The notes under the pieces are model-generated. The model ran no database searches, was not told the origin of the DNA, and was given only the letters and a program-made list of their open reading frames with translations. DNA of 61,760 nucleotides, taken from the NCBI GenBank assembly GCA_016177805.1, contig JACOUN010000028.1, positions 1-61,760 of the forward strand. Reading direction: 5' to 3'. Shown here piece after piece: positions 49,294 through 57,739 of this stretch. Source of the DNA: Rhodocyclales bacterium. Lineage in GTDB: Bacteria > Pseudomonadota > Gammaproteobacteria > Burkholderiales > Rhodocyclaceae. The first letter of the stretch is position 1, and each line of letters begins with the position of its first letter. The position numbers were made by a program, and so were the translations under genes.

Positions 49294-49896
49294 TCGACAA
49301 ACCAGACTTCTCTTGCAGATGCCTTGTTCACAAAAACCCAGCAGCGGGTTCTGGGGATTTTGTTTGCGCAGCCGGAGCGCAGTTTTTTTGCCAACGAGAT
49401 TGTGCGTCTCTCTGAAACGGGCACGGGGGCGGTTCATCGGGAATTGGGGCAGTTGGCACAGGCAGGGTTGCTGGTGGAGAGTCGCATCGGCAACCAGCGC
49501 CATTTTCAGGCCAACCGTGCCGCCCCGATCTTTGAGGAGTTGCGTGGCATCGTTCTCAAGACGTTTGGCTTGACCGATGTGTTGCGGGCAGCCTTGCGAC
49601 CTCTTGCCAGCCAGATTCTGGTGGCTTTCGTGTATGGCTCGATTGCCAAACGGGAAGATACGGCGAGCAGCGATATCGATTTGATGGTGGTATCCGAGAC
49701 GCTGGCCTATCCGGAACTCTATGCCGTGTTGAGTGAAGTGGAGCCGCGCCTGGGGCGCACCGTGAATCCTGCGTTGTATAAACCCGATGAACTGGCGCGC
49801 AAGCTGGCTGAGGGAAGCGCCTTTGCCGCGCGCGTGTTGCAGCAGCCCAAGCTGTTTGTGCTAGGGGGAAGCGATGACTTGCCAAAACCTGCTTAA
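49288..49896 (+). CDS. Winged-helix MNT nucleotidyltransferase (HEPN partner)
   Basis: A 202-residue protein. Residues about 8-75 form a winged HTH (KTQQRVLGILFAQPERSFF, VHRELGQLAQAGLLV). About 95-200 is a minimal nucleotidyltransferase with FVYGSIAKRE and SSDIDLMVVSE (GS...DxD). In known HEPN/MNT modules the MNT protein neutralises the HEPN toxin, in one case by AMPylation. The start is uncertain: ATG 49288 gives the standard N-terminus but lacks a clear ribosome binding site; ATG 49267 or TTG 49252 (after GGAAGG) are alternatives. It overlaps the HEPN gene by 23 bp. Confidence 0.83.
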   Translation: MGSTNQTSLADALFTKTQQRVLGILFAQPERSFFANEIVRLSETGTGAVHRELGQLAQAGLLVESRIGNQRHFQANRAAPIFEELRGIVLKTFGLTDVLRAALRPLASQILVAFVYGSIAKREDTASSDIDLMVVSETLAYPELYAVLSEVEPRLGRTVNPALYKPDELARKLAEGSAFAARVLQQPKLFVLGGSDDLPKPA

Positions 49897-50311
49897 CCTG
49901 GTGAAAACGGGCGCGTTGAAGGCGGAGCCGCCCGATGCGCGGGAATTCGCGGGGTTGCTGCGTTCCGGCGTGGTTCGCCTGGCGGATGCTCAAATGTTGG
50001 GACTCTCACCGGAAAGCCGCTTCGACCTTGCCTATAACGCGGCGCACGCCTTGGCTTTGGCGGCATTGCGACATAAGGGTTTCCGTTCGGAAAATCGCTA
50101 TCTGGTTTTTCAGAGCCTTGCGCATACGCTGGACATGCCTGCCGCCGAATGGCGTGTTCTCGCTCTTTGTCACGACCGGCGCAATCTGGCGGAATACGAA
50201 GGCGTCATCGAACTGGATGAACGGTTGTTGAAAGACTTGTTGCGAATTGCTGGATTGCTGGCCGAGAAGGTGGCGCAGTTGCCGGAACCTGCCAGTAGCG
50301 GATTGCGGTGA
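49874..50311 (+). CDS. HEPN-domain protein, putative toxin of the MNT pair
   Basis: A 145-residue helical protein. SRFDLAYNAAHALALAALRH is the second-helix pattern of HEPN proteins, and CHDRRNLAEYEG sits where the Rx4-6H motif is expected; here R-N-L-A-E-Y ends in Tyr instead of His. HEPN proteins of this type are RNases or AMPylation targets. The missing His makes ribonuclease activity uncertain. It is coupled to the nucleotidyltransferase upstream. Confidence 0.75.
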   Translation: MTCQNLLNLVKTGALKAEPPDAREFAGLLRSGVVRLADAQMLGLSPESRFDLAYNAAHALALAALRHKGFRSENRYLVFQSLAHTLDMPAAEWRVLALCHDRRNLAEYEGVIELDERLLKDLLRIAGLLAEKVAQLPEPASSGLR

Positions 50312-50400
50312 GTTTTCTTGGCCATGGCGCTATAACCGTATCGGATCGAGCGGTAGTCTTGCCGATCGCCTGGATCGCACGACGAACGTATCGTAAAGGC

Positions 50401-50458
50401 TGCTGCGAGATCGCCGCGTCGCTGCGATGACGGTGCACAGCGCTCCTCACAATGACGG
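50401..50458. repeat. CGTCATTG-type dispersed repeat
   Basis: Read on the minus strand it runs CGTCATTGTGAGGAGCG, a short linker, then CGTCATCGCAGCGACGCGG and CGATCTCGCAGCA. This resembles the CGTCATTGCGAGGAGCG...GCAATCTC repeat common between genes in many proteobacteria. It follows the HEPN gene. Confidence 0.6.
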
Positions 50459-50524
50459 CCTGGTTCTTTCCCCGAGGGGCGCCGCAGAAAATCGCGGCTT
50501 GCGCTGTTGCCCCTGAAACGCCCC

Positions 50525-50554
50525 TTGCTCCGCCCGCCCCGGATCGCCTATGAT
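50525..50554 (+). promoter_or_regulatory. Predicted promoter of the cobM operon leader
   Basis: TTGCTC (50525-50530) and TATGAT (50549-50554) with an 18-bp spacer, about 12 bp before the aptamer. The -10 and its flank are repeated in the remnant at 49071, but the remnant spacer is five bases shorter, so its -35 may not work. Confidence 0.55.
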
Positions 50555-50565
50555 GGGCACGTTTT

Positions 50566-50764
50566 CGATCCGGGTGCCTTGTCATGCGACCGCGTGGCAG
50601 GGTGAAACGGGAAGTCCGGTGACGCTGGAGCCGCTGTTGCTCCAGCCAGTCCGGCGCAGCCCCCGCTGCTGTAAGCCTGACGGATCCGCCCTTAGCCACT
50701 GAGCCTTGCGCTTGGGAAGGCGGCGGAATCCGGAGGAAGGCAAGCCAGAAGACCGGCCCGATCG
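50566..50764 (+). ncRNA. Cobalamin riboswitch upstream of the cobM operon
   Basis: Aptamer blocks in order: GGGTGCCTTGTCATG, GGTGAAACGGGAAGTCCGGTG, GCGCAGCCCCCGCTGCTGTAA (B12-box region), GCCACTG with TTGGGAAGGCGG, and AGCCAGAAGACCGGCCCG. P1 is closed by CGATC (50566-50570) with GATCG (50760-50764). It should repress the ring-synthesis operon when adenosylcobalamin is plentiful. Confidence 0.95.
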
Positions 50765-51029
50765 AATCTGCAGGTATGTGCCCCGGGGTGTGGGACTCGC
50801 CGACTGGATTCGTCCGGTGTCTTGTGTCTGGCCGTGTTGTTGTTTCTGGCCGCGCGCGCATCGTTCAGCCACACGCACCAACCGGGTTGTGTCCGTTTTC
50901 CGGGCATGGCCGGTCAGTCTTTCCCCCCTGGGTCGCATGCGTAATCACGTACTCGTGGGGAGTCGTCATGCATGTCGAAACGGGCCGCAAGGCCGTGTCT
51001 TTTGTCGCCGGTCCGTCGAGGTTACGCTG
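50765..51029 (+). other. Leader between riboswitch and cobM
   Basis: 265 bases without a recognisable gene. A frame from CTG 50804 gives a short hydrophobic peptide (LCLAVLLFLAARASFSHTHQ, stop at about 50943), partly kept in the 49-kb remnant; I do not call it a gene. No clear terminator is seen, so the switching mechanism is open. Confidence 0.5.
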
Positions 51030-51821
51030 ATGGCGACCGTGTGGTTTGTCGGCGCCGGTCCCGGCGATCCCGACCTGATTACCGTCAAGGGGCGCGCCCT
51101 GCTCGAACGGGCCGGGGCGATCCTGTATGCGGGTTCGCTCGTCGATCGCGCCGCGATGCGGTACGCGCCGCCCGGCTGCGAGATCCGCGATTCGCGCGAC
51201 ATGACGCTGGAGGCCATCAACGCGTGGCTGATCGCGGCCGCCGCGCGCTGCGACACGGTGGTGCGGCTGCAGACCGGCGACCCCGGTCTGTACGGCGCGC
51301 TGACCGAGATGAGCCGCGCGCTCGATGCGGCCGGGGTGGCGTGGAAGGTGGTGCCGGGGGTGTCGTCGGCGCTGGCTGCCGCTGCGGCGGCGGGCGAGAC
51401 GCTGACCCTGCCGGAACTGACCCAGACCGTGATCCTGACCCGCGTCGCCGGGCGCACGCCGATGCCGCCGCGCGAAGACCTCGCGGCGCTGGCCGCGCAT
51501 GGCACGACGCTGTGCATCTTCCTGTCGATCACCTTGCTGCATGAAGTGCAGGCGGCGCTGCGCGCGGCCGGCTGGGCCGAGGATGCGCCGGTGCTGGTGG
51601 TGCACAAGGCGAGCTGGCCGGGCGAGGAGAAGATCGTGCGCGGCACCCTGGCCGACATCAAGAAGAAGTGTCAGGCGGAGAAGATCGCCTCGCAGGCGAT
51701 GATCATCGCCAGCCCGGCGCTGGGCGCGCGCGAGCGCGATGGCGTGGCGCGTTCGCGCCTGTACGATCCGGCCTTCGGGCACCGCTACCGGCGTGTCGCC
51801 GTGCCAGGGGGTGCGACATGA
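51030..51821 (+). CDS. cobM: Precorrin-4 / cobalt-precorrin-4 C11-methyltransferase
   Basis: A 263-residue SAM-dependent tetrapyrrole methylase (CobM/CbiF). VWFVGAGPGDPDLITVKG at the N-terminus, RLQTGDPGLYGALTEM and VPGVSSALAAAAAAGETLTL are the class motifs; the LPELTQTVILTRVAGRTPMP block is specific to CbiF/CobM. ATG 51030 follows the riboswitch leader. The stop overlaps cbiX by ATGA. First gene of the ring operon. Confidence 0.94.
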   Translation: MATVWFVGAGPGDPDLITVKGRALLERAGAILYAGSLVDRAAMRYAPPGCEIRDSRDMTLEAINAWLIAAAARCDTVVRLQTGDPGLYGALTEMSRALDAAGVAWKVVPGVSSALAAAAAAGETLTLPELTQTVILTRVAGRTPMPPREDLAALAAHGTTLCIFLSITLLHEVQAALRAAGWAEDAPVLVVHKASWPGEEKIVRGTLADIKKKCQAEKIASQAMIIASPALGARERDGVARSRLYDPAFGHRYRRVAVPGGAT

Positions 51822-52615
51822 GTGGCGAAGTGACGGTGCTGCTGGTCGGGCATGGCTCGCAGCGCCAGGCGGGCAACGACGAGATCCTGCGCTTTGCCGC
51901 CGCTTGCCGCGCGCGCCACCCCGGCCGGCGCATCGAGGCGTGCTTCATCGAGCATGCCGAGGTGCTGCTGGAGGCGGGGCTGGATCGCGCCGCGCGCGGC
52001 GCGCGCCGGGTGGTGCTGGTGCCGCTGATCCTGAACGCGGCCGGGCATGTCAAGGGCGACCTGCCCGATGCGCTGGTGAGCGCGCGTGAGCGCCACCCGG
52101 CGGTCGATTTCGTGTGTACGCCGCACTTGGGCATGGGGCGCGAGGTGTTCGCGGTGTTGCGCGCCCGCCTTGCCGGCCTGATGCGCGAACTCGACGAACC
52201 CGATCCGCGCACCACTGGCGTGATCGTGCTCGGGCGCGGCTCGTCGGATGCCGATGCCAACGGCGAGCTGGCGCGGATGGCGCGCTGGCTGTTCGAGGCG
52301 GGCGAGCACGATCTGGTCGACCTGGCGTTCACCGGCGTCACCTGGCCGAGGCTGGAAACCGTGGTGCAGCGCCAGGCGCGCCTGGGCATGACGCAGATCG
52401 CGGTGGTGCCGGTGTATCTGTTCACCGGGGTGCTGATCGAGCGCATCGGCGCGCAGGTCGAGCGGCTGCGGCGCCAGTATCCGGGCGTGGCCTTCGCGCT
52501 CGGCAGCCATTTCGGTTTCGATCCGGCCATCGCGGCGCTCGTCGATGCGCGCATCGGCGCGGCCGACGCCTGTTTTCCCTCTCTCCACTCCCACGTGATC
52601 AGCGAGCCGTCATGA
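51818..52615 (+). CDS. cbiX: Sirohydrochlorin cobaltochelatase CbiX (long form)
   Basis: A 265-residue protein with two CbiX/SirB-type halves. The N-terminal half has LLVGHGSQRQAGND and the metal His in AAGHVKGDLPDA; the C-terminal half VIVLGRGSSDADANGE and LGSHFGFD. It inserts Co2+ into sirohydrochlorin, which marks the early-cobalt (anaerobic-type) pathway. There is no His-rich tail. Overlaps on both sides are ATGA. Confidence 0.93.
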   Translation: MSGEVTVLLVGHGSQRQAGNDEILRFAAACRARHPGRRIEACFIEHAEVLLEAGLDRAARGARRVVLVPLILNAAGHVKGDLPDALVSARERHPAVDFVCTPHLGMGREVFAVLRARLAGLMRELDEPDPRTTGVIVLGRGSSDADANGELARMARWLFEAGEHDLVDLAFTGVTWPRLETVVQRQARLGMTQIAVVPVYLFTGVLIERIGAQVERLRRQYPGVAFALGSHFGFDPAIAALVDARIGAADACFPSLHSHVISEPS

Positions 52616-53289
52616 CCCTCAACACCATTACCGAACAGCTCACCGCCGCCGGGCGCGCCATCGAGCACGATTCCTTCGCCATCATCGACGCCGAGGCCGG
52701 CCCGCACGACTACGCGCCCGACGCGTGGCCGGTGGTGCGGCGCATGATCCACGCCAACGCCGATTTCGAGTTCAACGGCCTGACCGAATTCCACCCGCGC
52801 GCGGTCGAAGCGGGGCTGGCGGCGATCCTGGCGGGCGCCACCCCCATCGTCGCCGATGTCGAAATGATCTGCGTCGGGCTGTCGGCCACGCGGCTCGCGC
52901 ACTTCGGCCTGAGCACCCACCAGTTCATCTCCGACGACGACGTGATCGCGCGCGCGCGCGCCGAGGACACCACCCGCGCGGTGCAGGCGATGCGCAAGGC
53001 ATGGCGGCTGGGGCGGCTCGACGGCGCCATCGTTGCGATCGGCAACGCGCCGACCGCGTTGATCGAGGTGGTGCGCCTGATCCGCGACGAGGGGGTGCGC
53101 CCGGCGCTGGTGCTGGGCATGCCGGTCGGCTTCGTCTCGGCGGCCGAATCCAAGGCATTGCTTGCCACCGTGCCCGAGGTGCCGTGGATCACGATACGCG
53201 GGCGCAAGGGCGGCTCCACCCTGGTGGTGGCGGCGCTGCATGCGCTGCTCGGCCTGGCCGAGGCGCGGCAGCGCGACGCGGCGGCGTAA
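52612..53289 (+). CDS. cbiC: Precorrin-8X / cobalt-precorrin-8 methylmutase
   Basis: A 225-residue CbiC/CobH. IEHDSFAIIDAEAG, VVRRMIHANADFEF (with the catalytic His) and GNAPTALIEVVRLI are signatures, as is VGFVSAAESKALL. It moves the C11 methyl to C12, giving cobyrinate. It is 6 bp from cbiD, one of the few gaps in the operon. Confidence 0.95.
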   Translation: MTLNTITEQLTAAGRAIEHDSFAIIDAEAGPHDYAPDAWPVVRRMIHANADFEFNGLTEFHPRAVEAGLAAILAGATPIVADVEMICVGLSATRLAHFGLSTHQFISDDDVIARARAEDTTRAVQAMRKAWRLGRLDGAIVAIGNAPTALIEVVRLIRDEGVRPALVLGMPVGFVSAAESKALLATVPEVPWITIRGRKGGSTLVVAALHALLGLAEARQRDAAA

Positions 53290-53295
53290 GTCCCG

Positions 53296-54450
53296 ATGAC
53301 CCCCGCCGCGACTCCGATGCCGGACAAGGTGCGCAAGGGCGACGCGCGCCGCGACCGGGGCAACCGTACCGGCTTTTCCACCGGCGCCAACTGCGCCGCC
53401 GCCGCTACCGCCGCGACCCTGGGGCTGGTGCGCGGGGTGGTGCCCGGTCGTGTCGAATGCGTGCTGCCCAACACCCGCCGGGTGACGTTCGAGATCCGTG
53501 ACGGACGCGTGAGCGGCGACTGCGCCCACGCCGTCAGCGTCAAGGACGCGGGCGACGATCCGGACGCGACCCACGGCGCGCACCTGACCGCCGACGTGTG
53601 CCGCATTCCCGGCGGCGGCGGGCGCATCGTGCTGCGCGGCGGTCCGGGGGTGGGCGTGGTGACGCGCCCCGGACTGGGGCTGGAAGTGGGCGGGCCGGCG
53701 ATCAACCCGGTGCCGCGCGGCAACATCGCCGCCAACGTCGCGGCGGCCGGCGCGGCGCTGCTGGCGCGCGGCGACGGGCTGGAGGTGACGTTGTCGGTGC
53801 CCGGTGGCGAAGAGATGGCGAAGAAGACGCTCAACGCGCGCCTGGGCATCCTCGGCGGCATCTCCATTCTCGGCACCACCGGCATCGTGCGGCCGTATTC
53901 GACCGCCGCCTTTCGCGCCAGCGTGATCCAGGCCGTCGATGTCGCGGCGAATCAGGGCCAGACCCGCGTGGTATTCACCACCGGCGGGCGCACCGAGAAG
54001 TGTGCGATGCGCGCCTACCCGGCGCTGGACGAAGCCTGCTTCGTGCAGATGGGCGACTTCGTCAAGGCGGCGTTTACCACGGCGGTCAGGCACGGCATGC
54101 GCCACATCATCGTTGGCGCAATGGTGGGCAAGCTGACCAAGATCGCGCAGGGGCTGTCGGTCACGCACGCGTGGCGCGGCGAGATCGACCGCGACCTGAT
54201 CGCCGGCGCGGCGCTGGAAGTCGGCGCGCCGCCCGCGCTGGTCGAGCAGATCCGCGCCGCCGAAACCGCGCGCTTTGCCGCCGAAGGGCTGGCCGAGCTG
54301 GGGCTGGCGGAGGCGTTCCACCGCGCGCTGGCGCTGCGCGCGATATGCAGCCTGCGCCAGCGCTACCCCGGCCCGCACCGGCTGACGGTGCTGGCGTGCA
54401 ACTTCGCCGGAGTGCCGATCGTGACCGTGGAGGAAGACGAAAATGCGTGA
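53296..54450 (+). CDS. cbiD: Cobalt-precorrin-5B C1-methyltransferase
   Basis: A 384-residue CbiD. RTGFSTGANCAAAATAATLG, NPVPRGNIAANVAA and the C-terminal GAMVGKLTKIAQGLSVTHAW match the family. CbiD methylates C1 without a classic SAM-methylase fold and is diagnostic of the anaerobic route. The last codons overlap cobL by 8 bp, with a GGAGGA site. Confidence 0.95.
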   Translation: MTPAATPMPDKVRKGDARRDRGNRTGFSTGANCAAAATAATLGLVRGVVPGRVECVLPNTRRVTFEIRDGRVSGDCAHAVSVKDAGDDPDATHGAHLTADVCRIPGGGGRIVLRGGPGVGVVTRPGLGLEVGGPAINPVPRGNIAANVAAAGAALLARGDGLEVTLSVPGGEEMAKKTLNARLGILGGISILGTTGIVRPYSTAAFRASVIQAVDVAANQGQTRVVFTTGGRTEKCAMRAYPALDEACFVQMGDFVKAAFTTAVRHGMRHIIVGAMVGKLTKIAQGLSVTHAWRGEIDRDLIAGAALEVGAPPALVEQIRAAETARFAAEGLAELGLAEAFHRALALRAICSLRQRYPGPHRLTVLACNFAGVPIVTVEEDENA

Positions 54451-55765
54451 CCCGGTTCGCGAGACGGCGCGCTGCGCCATCCTCGGCATCCTCGACGACG
54501 GCTGGGGCGGCCTGGCCGACGCGGCGCGCCAGCGCCTGCGGGCCGCCAGGGTGGTGATCGGCGCGCGTCGCACCCTCGACCTGGTCGCGCCCCATCTGCC
54601 CGCCACGGCGGAACTGCGCGACATGGACGGCGCGCTCGCCAGCATGCCGGGCTGGGCCGCGCAGGCGCTCGGCGACGGCCTGCCGGTGGCGGTGCTGGCG
54701 ACCGGCGACCCGCTGTGCCACGGCATCGCCAGCTTCGTGATAGCGCGGCTGGGGGCGGCGCATGTCGATGTGCTGCCCGCGCCCTCGACGCTGCAGCTCG
54801 CGTTCGCGCGCCTCAAGCAGCCGTGGCAGGACGTCGCGATCCGTTCCTGCCACAGCCGCGACGACGGCGAATGGCAGGCCGGCGCCACGCCCGCGCATGG
54901 CCTGTACGCGCTGCTGCAGGCGGTGCGCGAGCACCCCCGGGTGGCCGCGTTCACCGCCCCGCACAACGGCCCCGACCGCATCGCGCGCGCCCTGCTCGCG
55001 GCCGGTCATGGCGCCGAGGTACGGCTGTCGGTGGCGGCGCGGCTGGGGCTGGCGGACGAAGCGGTGTTTGCCGGGCTGATGCTGGAGGACGCGGCGGCGC
55101 GCCGCTTTCCCGACCCCAACATCGTCGTGATCGAGCGCGTGGACCCAGGCGTGCCGCGCGCGGTGTTCGGTTTCGACGACCACGACTACGTGCAGCGCCA
55201 TCCTGACAAGGGACTCATCACCAAGCTCGAAGCGCGCGCGCTGTCGCTGGCCAAACTGGCGCTGTGCGTCGACAGCGTGGTGTGGGACATCGGCGCCGGG
55301 GCCGGTTCGGTCGGACTCGAAGCGTCGCGGATCGCCGTGCGCGGGCACGTCTGGGCAATCGAAAAGAACGCCGCCGACGCCGCCAACGCGCGCGAGAACG
55401 CGCGGCGCCTGCGCGCGAGCAACTACACCCTGATCGAAGGCCGCGCGCCGGAAGGACTGGACGCGTGGCCGGACCCCGACGCGGTGTTCATCGGCGGCTC
55501 GGGGGGCGAGCTGGAGGCGTTGATCGCGCTGTGCCTGGCGCGACTGAGGCCGGGCGGACGGCTGGTGATGAATTTCGTCACCATCGAAAACCTGGGCACC
55601 GCAACCGCAACGCTGGAGCGGCTGGGCGCCGTCTGGGACGCCACCCTGCTGTCGGCCGCGCGCAGCCAGCCGATTCTCGACATGCACCGGCTGGCCGCGC
55701 ACAACCCGGTGTGGATCGTCACCGCACACAAACAACTTCCCGACCCGGAATCCAATCATGAATGA
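54443..55765 (+). CDS. cobL: Precorrin-6Y C5,15-methyltransferase (CbiE-CbiT fusion)
   Basis: A 440-residue bifunctional enzyme. The CbiE half (about 1-210) has VIGARRTLDLVAPH and VLATGDPLCHGIASF. The CbiT half (about 240-440) has DIGAGAGSVGLEASR (SAM motif I) and IEGRAPEGLD. It methylates C5 and C15 and decarboxylates the C12 acetate. Eight-base overlaps on both sides show tight coupling. Confidence 0.95.
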   Translation: MRDPVRETARCAILGILDDGWGGLADAARQRLRAARVVIGARRTLDLVAPHLPATAELRDMDGALASMPGWAAQALGDGLPVAVLATGDPLCHGIASFVIARLGAAHVDVLPAPSTLQLAFARLKQPWQDVAIRSCHSRDDGEWQAGATPAHGLYALLQAVREHPRVAAFTAPHNGPDRIARALLAAGHGAEVRLSVAARLGLADEAVFAGLMLEDAAARRFPDPNIVVIERVDPGVPRAVFGFDDHDYVQRHPDKGLITKLEARALSLAKLALCVDSVVWDIGAGAGSVGLEASRIAVRGHVWAIEKNAADAANARENARRLRASNYTLIEGRAPEGLDAWPDPDAVFIGGSGGELEALIALCLARLRPGGRLVMNFVTIENLGTATATLERLGAVWDATLLSAARSQPILDMHRLAAHNPVWIVTAHKQLPDPESNHE

Positions 55766-56549
55766 TGTTCTTCCCACGCCGCGCTTCGGCCGCCTGATCG
55801 GCGTGTCGCTCGGCCCCGGCGACCCCGACCTGATCACCCGGCGCGGCTGGGCCGCGCTGCAGTCGGGGGCGTGCTGGGCCTATCCGGTGAAGAAGGCGGG
55901 TGAGGCGTCCTACGCGCTCGACATCGCGCGGCGCGGTGGTCTGGCGGTGCCGGAGGATGCTGAACCGCTGGTGTTTCCGATGACGCGTGACGCGGGCGTG
56001 CTGGCGCGCGCCTGGGCGCGGGTGGCGAACCGCTGCGTGGAACTGCTGGCGGGTGGGCGCGACGTGGTGTTCCTGGTGGAAGGCGATGCGTCCACCTTTG
56101 CCACCTTCGGGCACCTTGCCCGCGCGGTGCGCGAGCTGGCGCCCGTGATCGAGGTCGACACCATCCCCGGCGTCAGCTCCTTTTCCGCCGCCGCCGCGCG
56201 CGTCGGCACCCCGCTCGCGGAAGAGGACGACACCCTCGCGGTGATTCCGGCCGCCTACGGCGTGGCGGTGATCGACCACCTGCTGGACGAGTTCGACACG
56301 CTGATCCTGCTCAAGGTCAAACCCCTGCTCGACGAGGTGCTGGCGCTCTTGGAGCGGCGCGATCTGCTCGCGACCAGTTGCTTCGTCGAGAAGGTCGGCG
56401 CGCCGGATGAGCGCGTGGTCACCGATGTGGCGAGCCTGCGTGGCGAGACGGTGCATTACCTGTCGCTGCTGCTGGTGCAGAATCCGGCGCGGGCGCGCGG
56501 CGAGTTGCGCCGGGGCTGCCGCAAGCGTGCCGAGGCCTTGCAGCCATGA
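55758..56549 (+). CDS. cobI: Precorrin-2 / cobalt-factor II C20-methyltransferase
   Basis: A 263-residue tetrapyrrole methylase (CobI/CbiL). GVSLGPGDPDLITRRGW, VVFLVEGDASTFATFGHLAR and VDTIPGVSSFSAAAARVGTP are CbiL-type motifs. It adds the C20 methyl that is later lost on ring contraction. Overlaps cbiG by ATGA. Confidence 0.93.
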   Translation: MNDVLPTPRFGRLIGVSLGPGDPDLITRRGWAALQSGACWAYPVKKAGEASYALDIARRGGLAVPEDAEPLVFPMTRDAGVLARAWARVANRCVELLAGGRDVVFLVEGDASTFATFGHLARAVRELAPVIEVDTIPGVSSFSAAAARVGTPLAEEDDTLAVIPAAYGVAVIDHLLDEFDTLILLKVKPLLDEVLALLERRDLLATSCFVEKVGAPDERVVTDVASLRGETVHYLSLLLVQNPARARGELRRGCRKRAEALQP

Positions 56550-57319
56550 GCGCGGCGGTCAGCAGCGACGGCCGCATCGGTGTCGTCGCGATCACCCGCC
56601 ACGGCATCGCGCTGGCCGCGCGCGTGATCGAGGCGCTGCCGGGCGCGCGCCTGTTCGCCCCGGAGAAGTTCCGCGCCGAGGCCGAGAGCGCGGCGCCGGG
56701 GGCCGCGAGTTGCTACGCGGGCAAGACCGGTGACCAGATTCCGCTGCTGTTCGCCGCGTTCGACGGCATCGTCGCGATCGTGTCGCTCGGCGCGGTGGTG
56801 CGCCTGATCGCGCCGCATCTCAAGGACAAGGAACGCGACCCCGGCGTGGTGGTGCTCGATGAAGGCGGGCGCTACGCGATCCCGGTGCTGTCCGGACACC
56901 TGGGTGGCGCCAACGCGCTGGCCGGCACGCTCGCCACCGCGCTCGGCGCGCAGGCGGTGTTGACCACCGCTTCGGACGCGCGCGAGACGCTAGCGGTGGA
57001 CCTGCTCGGGCGCGAACTGGGCTGGGCCATGGAGGCGAGCCGCGAGGCACTGGTGCGCGTCAGCGCCGCGATGGTGAACGATGAGCCGGTGGCGCTGGTG
57101 CAGGAGTGCGGCAGCCGCGACTGGTGGACGCGCCACGCCAACGGCCGGGGCGGACCGTTGCCGGCCAACCTGCGCTGCCATGAGCGGCTGGAAGACGTCG
57201 ACCCGGACGCCTGCGCGGCGCTGCTGTGGATCAGCCGCCGCCCGTTGCCGGCGCCCTGGGCGGCACGCCTGGCCGGGCGCTGCGTGACCTACCGCCCGCC
57301 GCACGAGGTCTGCCAATGA
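56546..57319 (+). CDS. cbiG: CbiG, N-terminal and central domains only
   Basis: A 257-residue protein. The N-terminal CbiG domain has FDGIVAIVSLGAVVRLIAPH and VLDEGGRYAIPVLSGHLGGA, followed by the mid domain with ASREALVRVSAAMVNDEPV. The C-terminal CobE-like domain is encoded by the next gene, overlapping by ATGA, so full-length CbiG is split. CbiG opens the delta-lactone of cobalt-precorrin-5A. Confidence 0.9.
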   Translation: MSAAVSSDGRIGVVAITRHGIALAARVIEALPGARLFAPEKFRAEAESAAPGAASCYAGKTGDQIPLLFAAFDGIVAIVSLGAVVRLIAPHLKDKERDPGVVVLDEGGRYAIPVLSGHLGGANALAGTLATALGAQAVLTTASDARETLAVDLLGRELGWAMEASREALVRVSAAMVNDEPVALVQECGSRDWWTRHANGRGGPLPANLRCHERLEDVDPDACAALLWISRRPLPAPWAARLAGRCVTYRPPHEVCQ

Positions 57320-57729
57320 AAGTCGCCCTCGGTCTTGGCTGCGATCGCGGCACGCCGCTGCCAACGCTCGCCCGCGCGGTGGATCAGGCGCTGGCCGCCG
57401 CCGGGGCAACGCTCGCCGACGTGGTCGCGGTGGCGAGCATCGATCTGAAAGCCGACGAGACCGCCTTGCTGGAATTGGCCGCGCGTCACGGCTGGCACAT
57501 CACCTTTCACCCCGCCGCCACGCTGGCGGCGGTGGCGGTGCCGAATCCGTCCGAAACCGTGCGCCGCCATACCGGCACGCCGTCGGTGTCGGAAGCCGCC
57601 GCGCTGCTCGCGGCCGGCGCGGCGCAGGACGCGCTGCGGGTCGAGAAACACCGCCTGCGCGGCCCGGACGGGCGCAATGCCACGGTATCGGTCGCCGAAG
57701 TTTCGCTCACCCCCTGTTCACCCTACTGA
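57316..57729 (+). CDS. cobE: CobE / CbiG C-terminal domain protein
   Basis: A 137-residue protein. LGLGCDRGTPLPTLARAVDQ and VASIDLKADETALLELA followed by SVSEAAALLAAGA give the CobE/CbiG_C pattern. It is a separate protein coupled to cbiG. Ten bases separate it from cbtB. Confidence 0.9.
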   Translation: MKVALGLGCDRGTPLPTLARAVDQALAAAGATLADVVAVASIDLKADETALLELAARHGWHITFHPAATLAAVAVPNPSETVRRHTGTPSVSEAAALLAAGAAQDALRVEKHRLRGPDGRNATVSVAEVSLTPCSPY

Positions 57730-57739
57730 AGGAGTCATC

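Noticed and set aside
50776..51030. An 84-codon frame just before cobM
   Set aside because: No domain, no good ribosome binding site, and it overlaps the leader; it fits chance in GC-rich sequence.
51703..54981. A 1092-residue minus-strand open frame opposite cbiX, cbiC, cbiD and cobL
   Set aside because: Composition typical of an antisense frame, and every base is already explained by coupled cobalamin genes.
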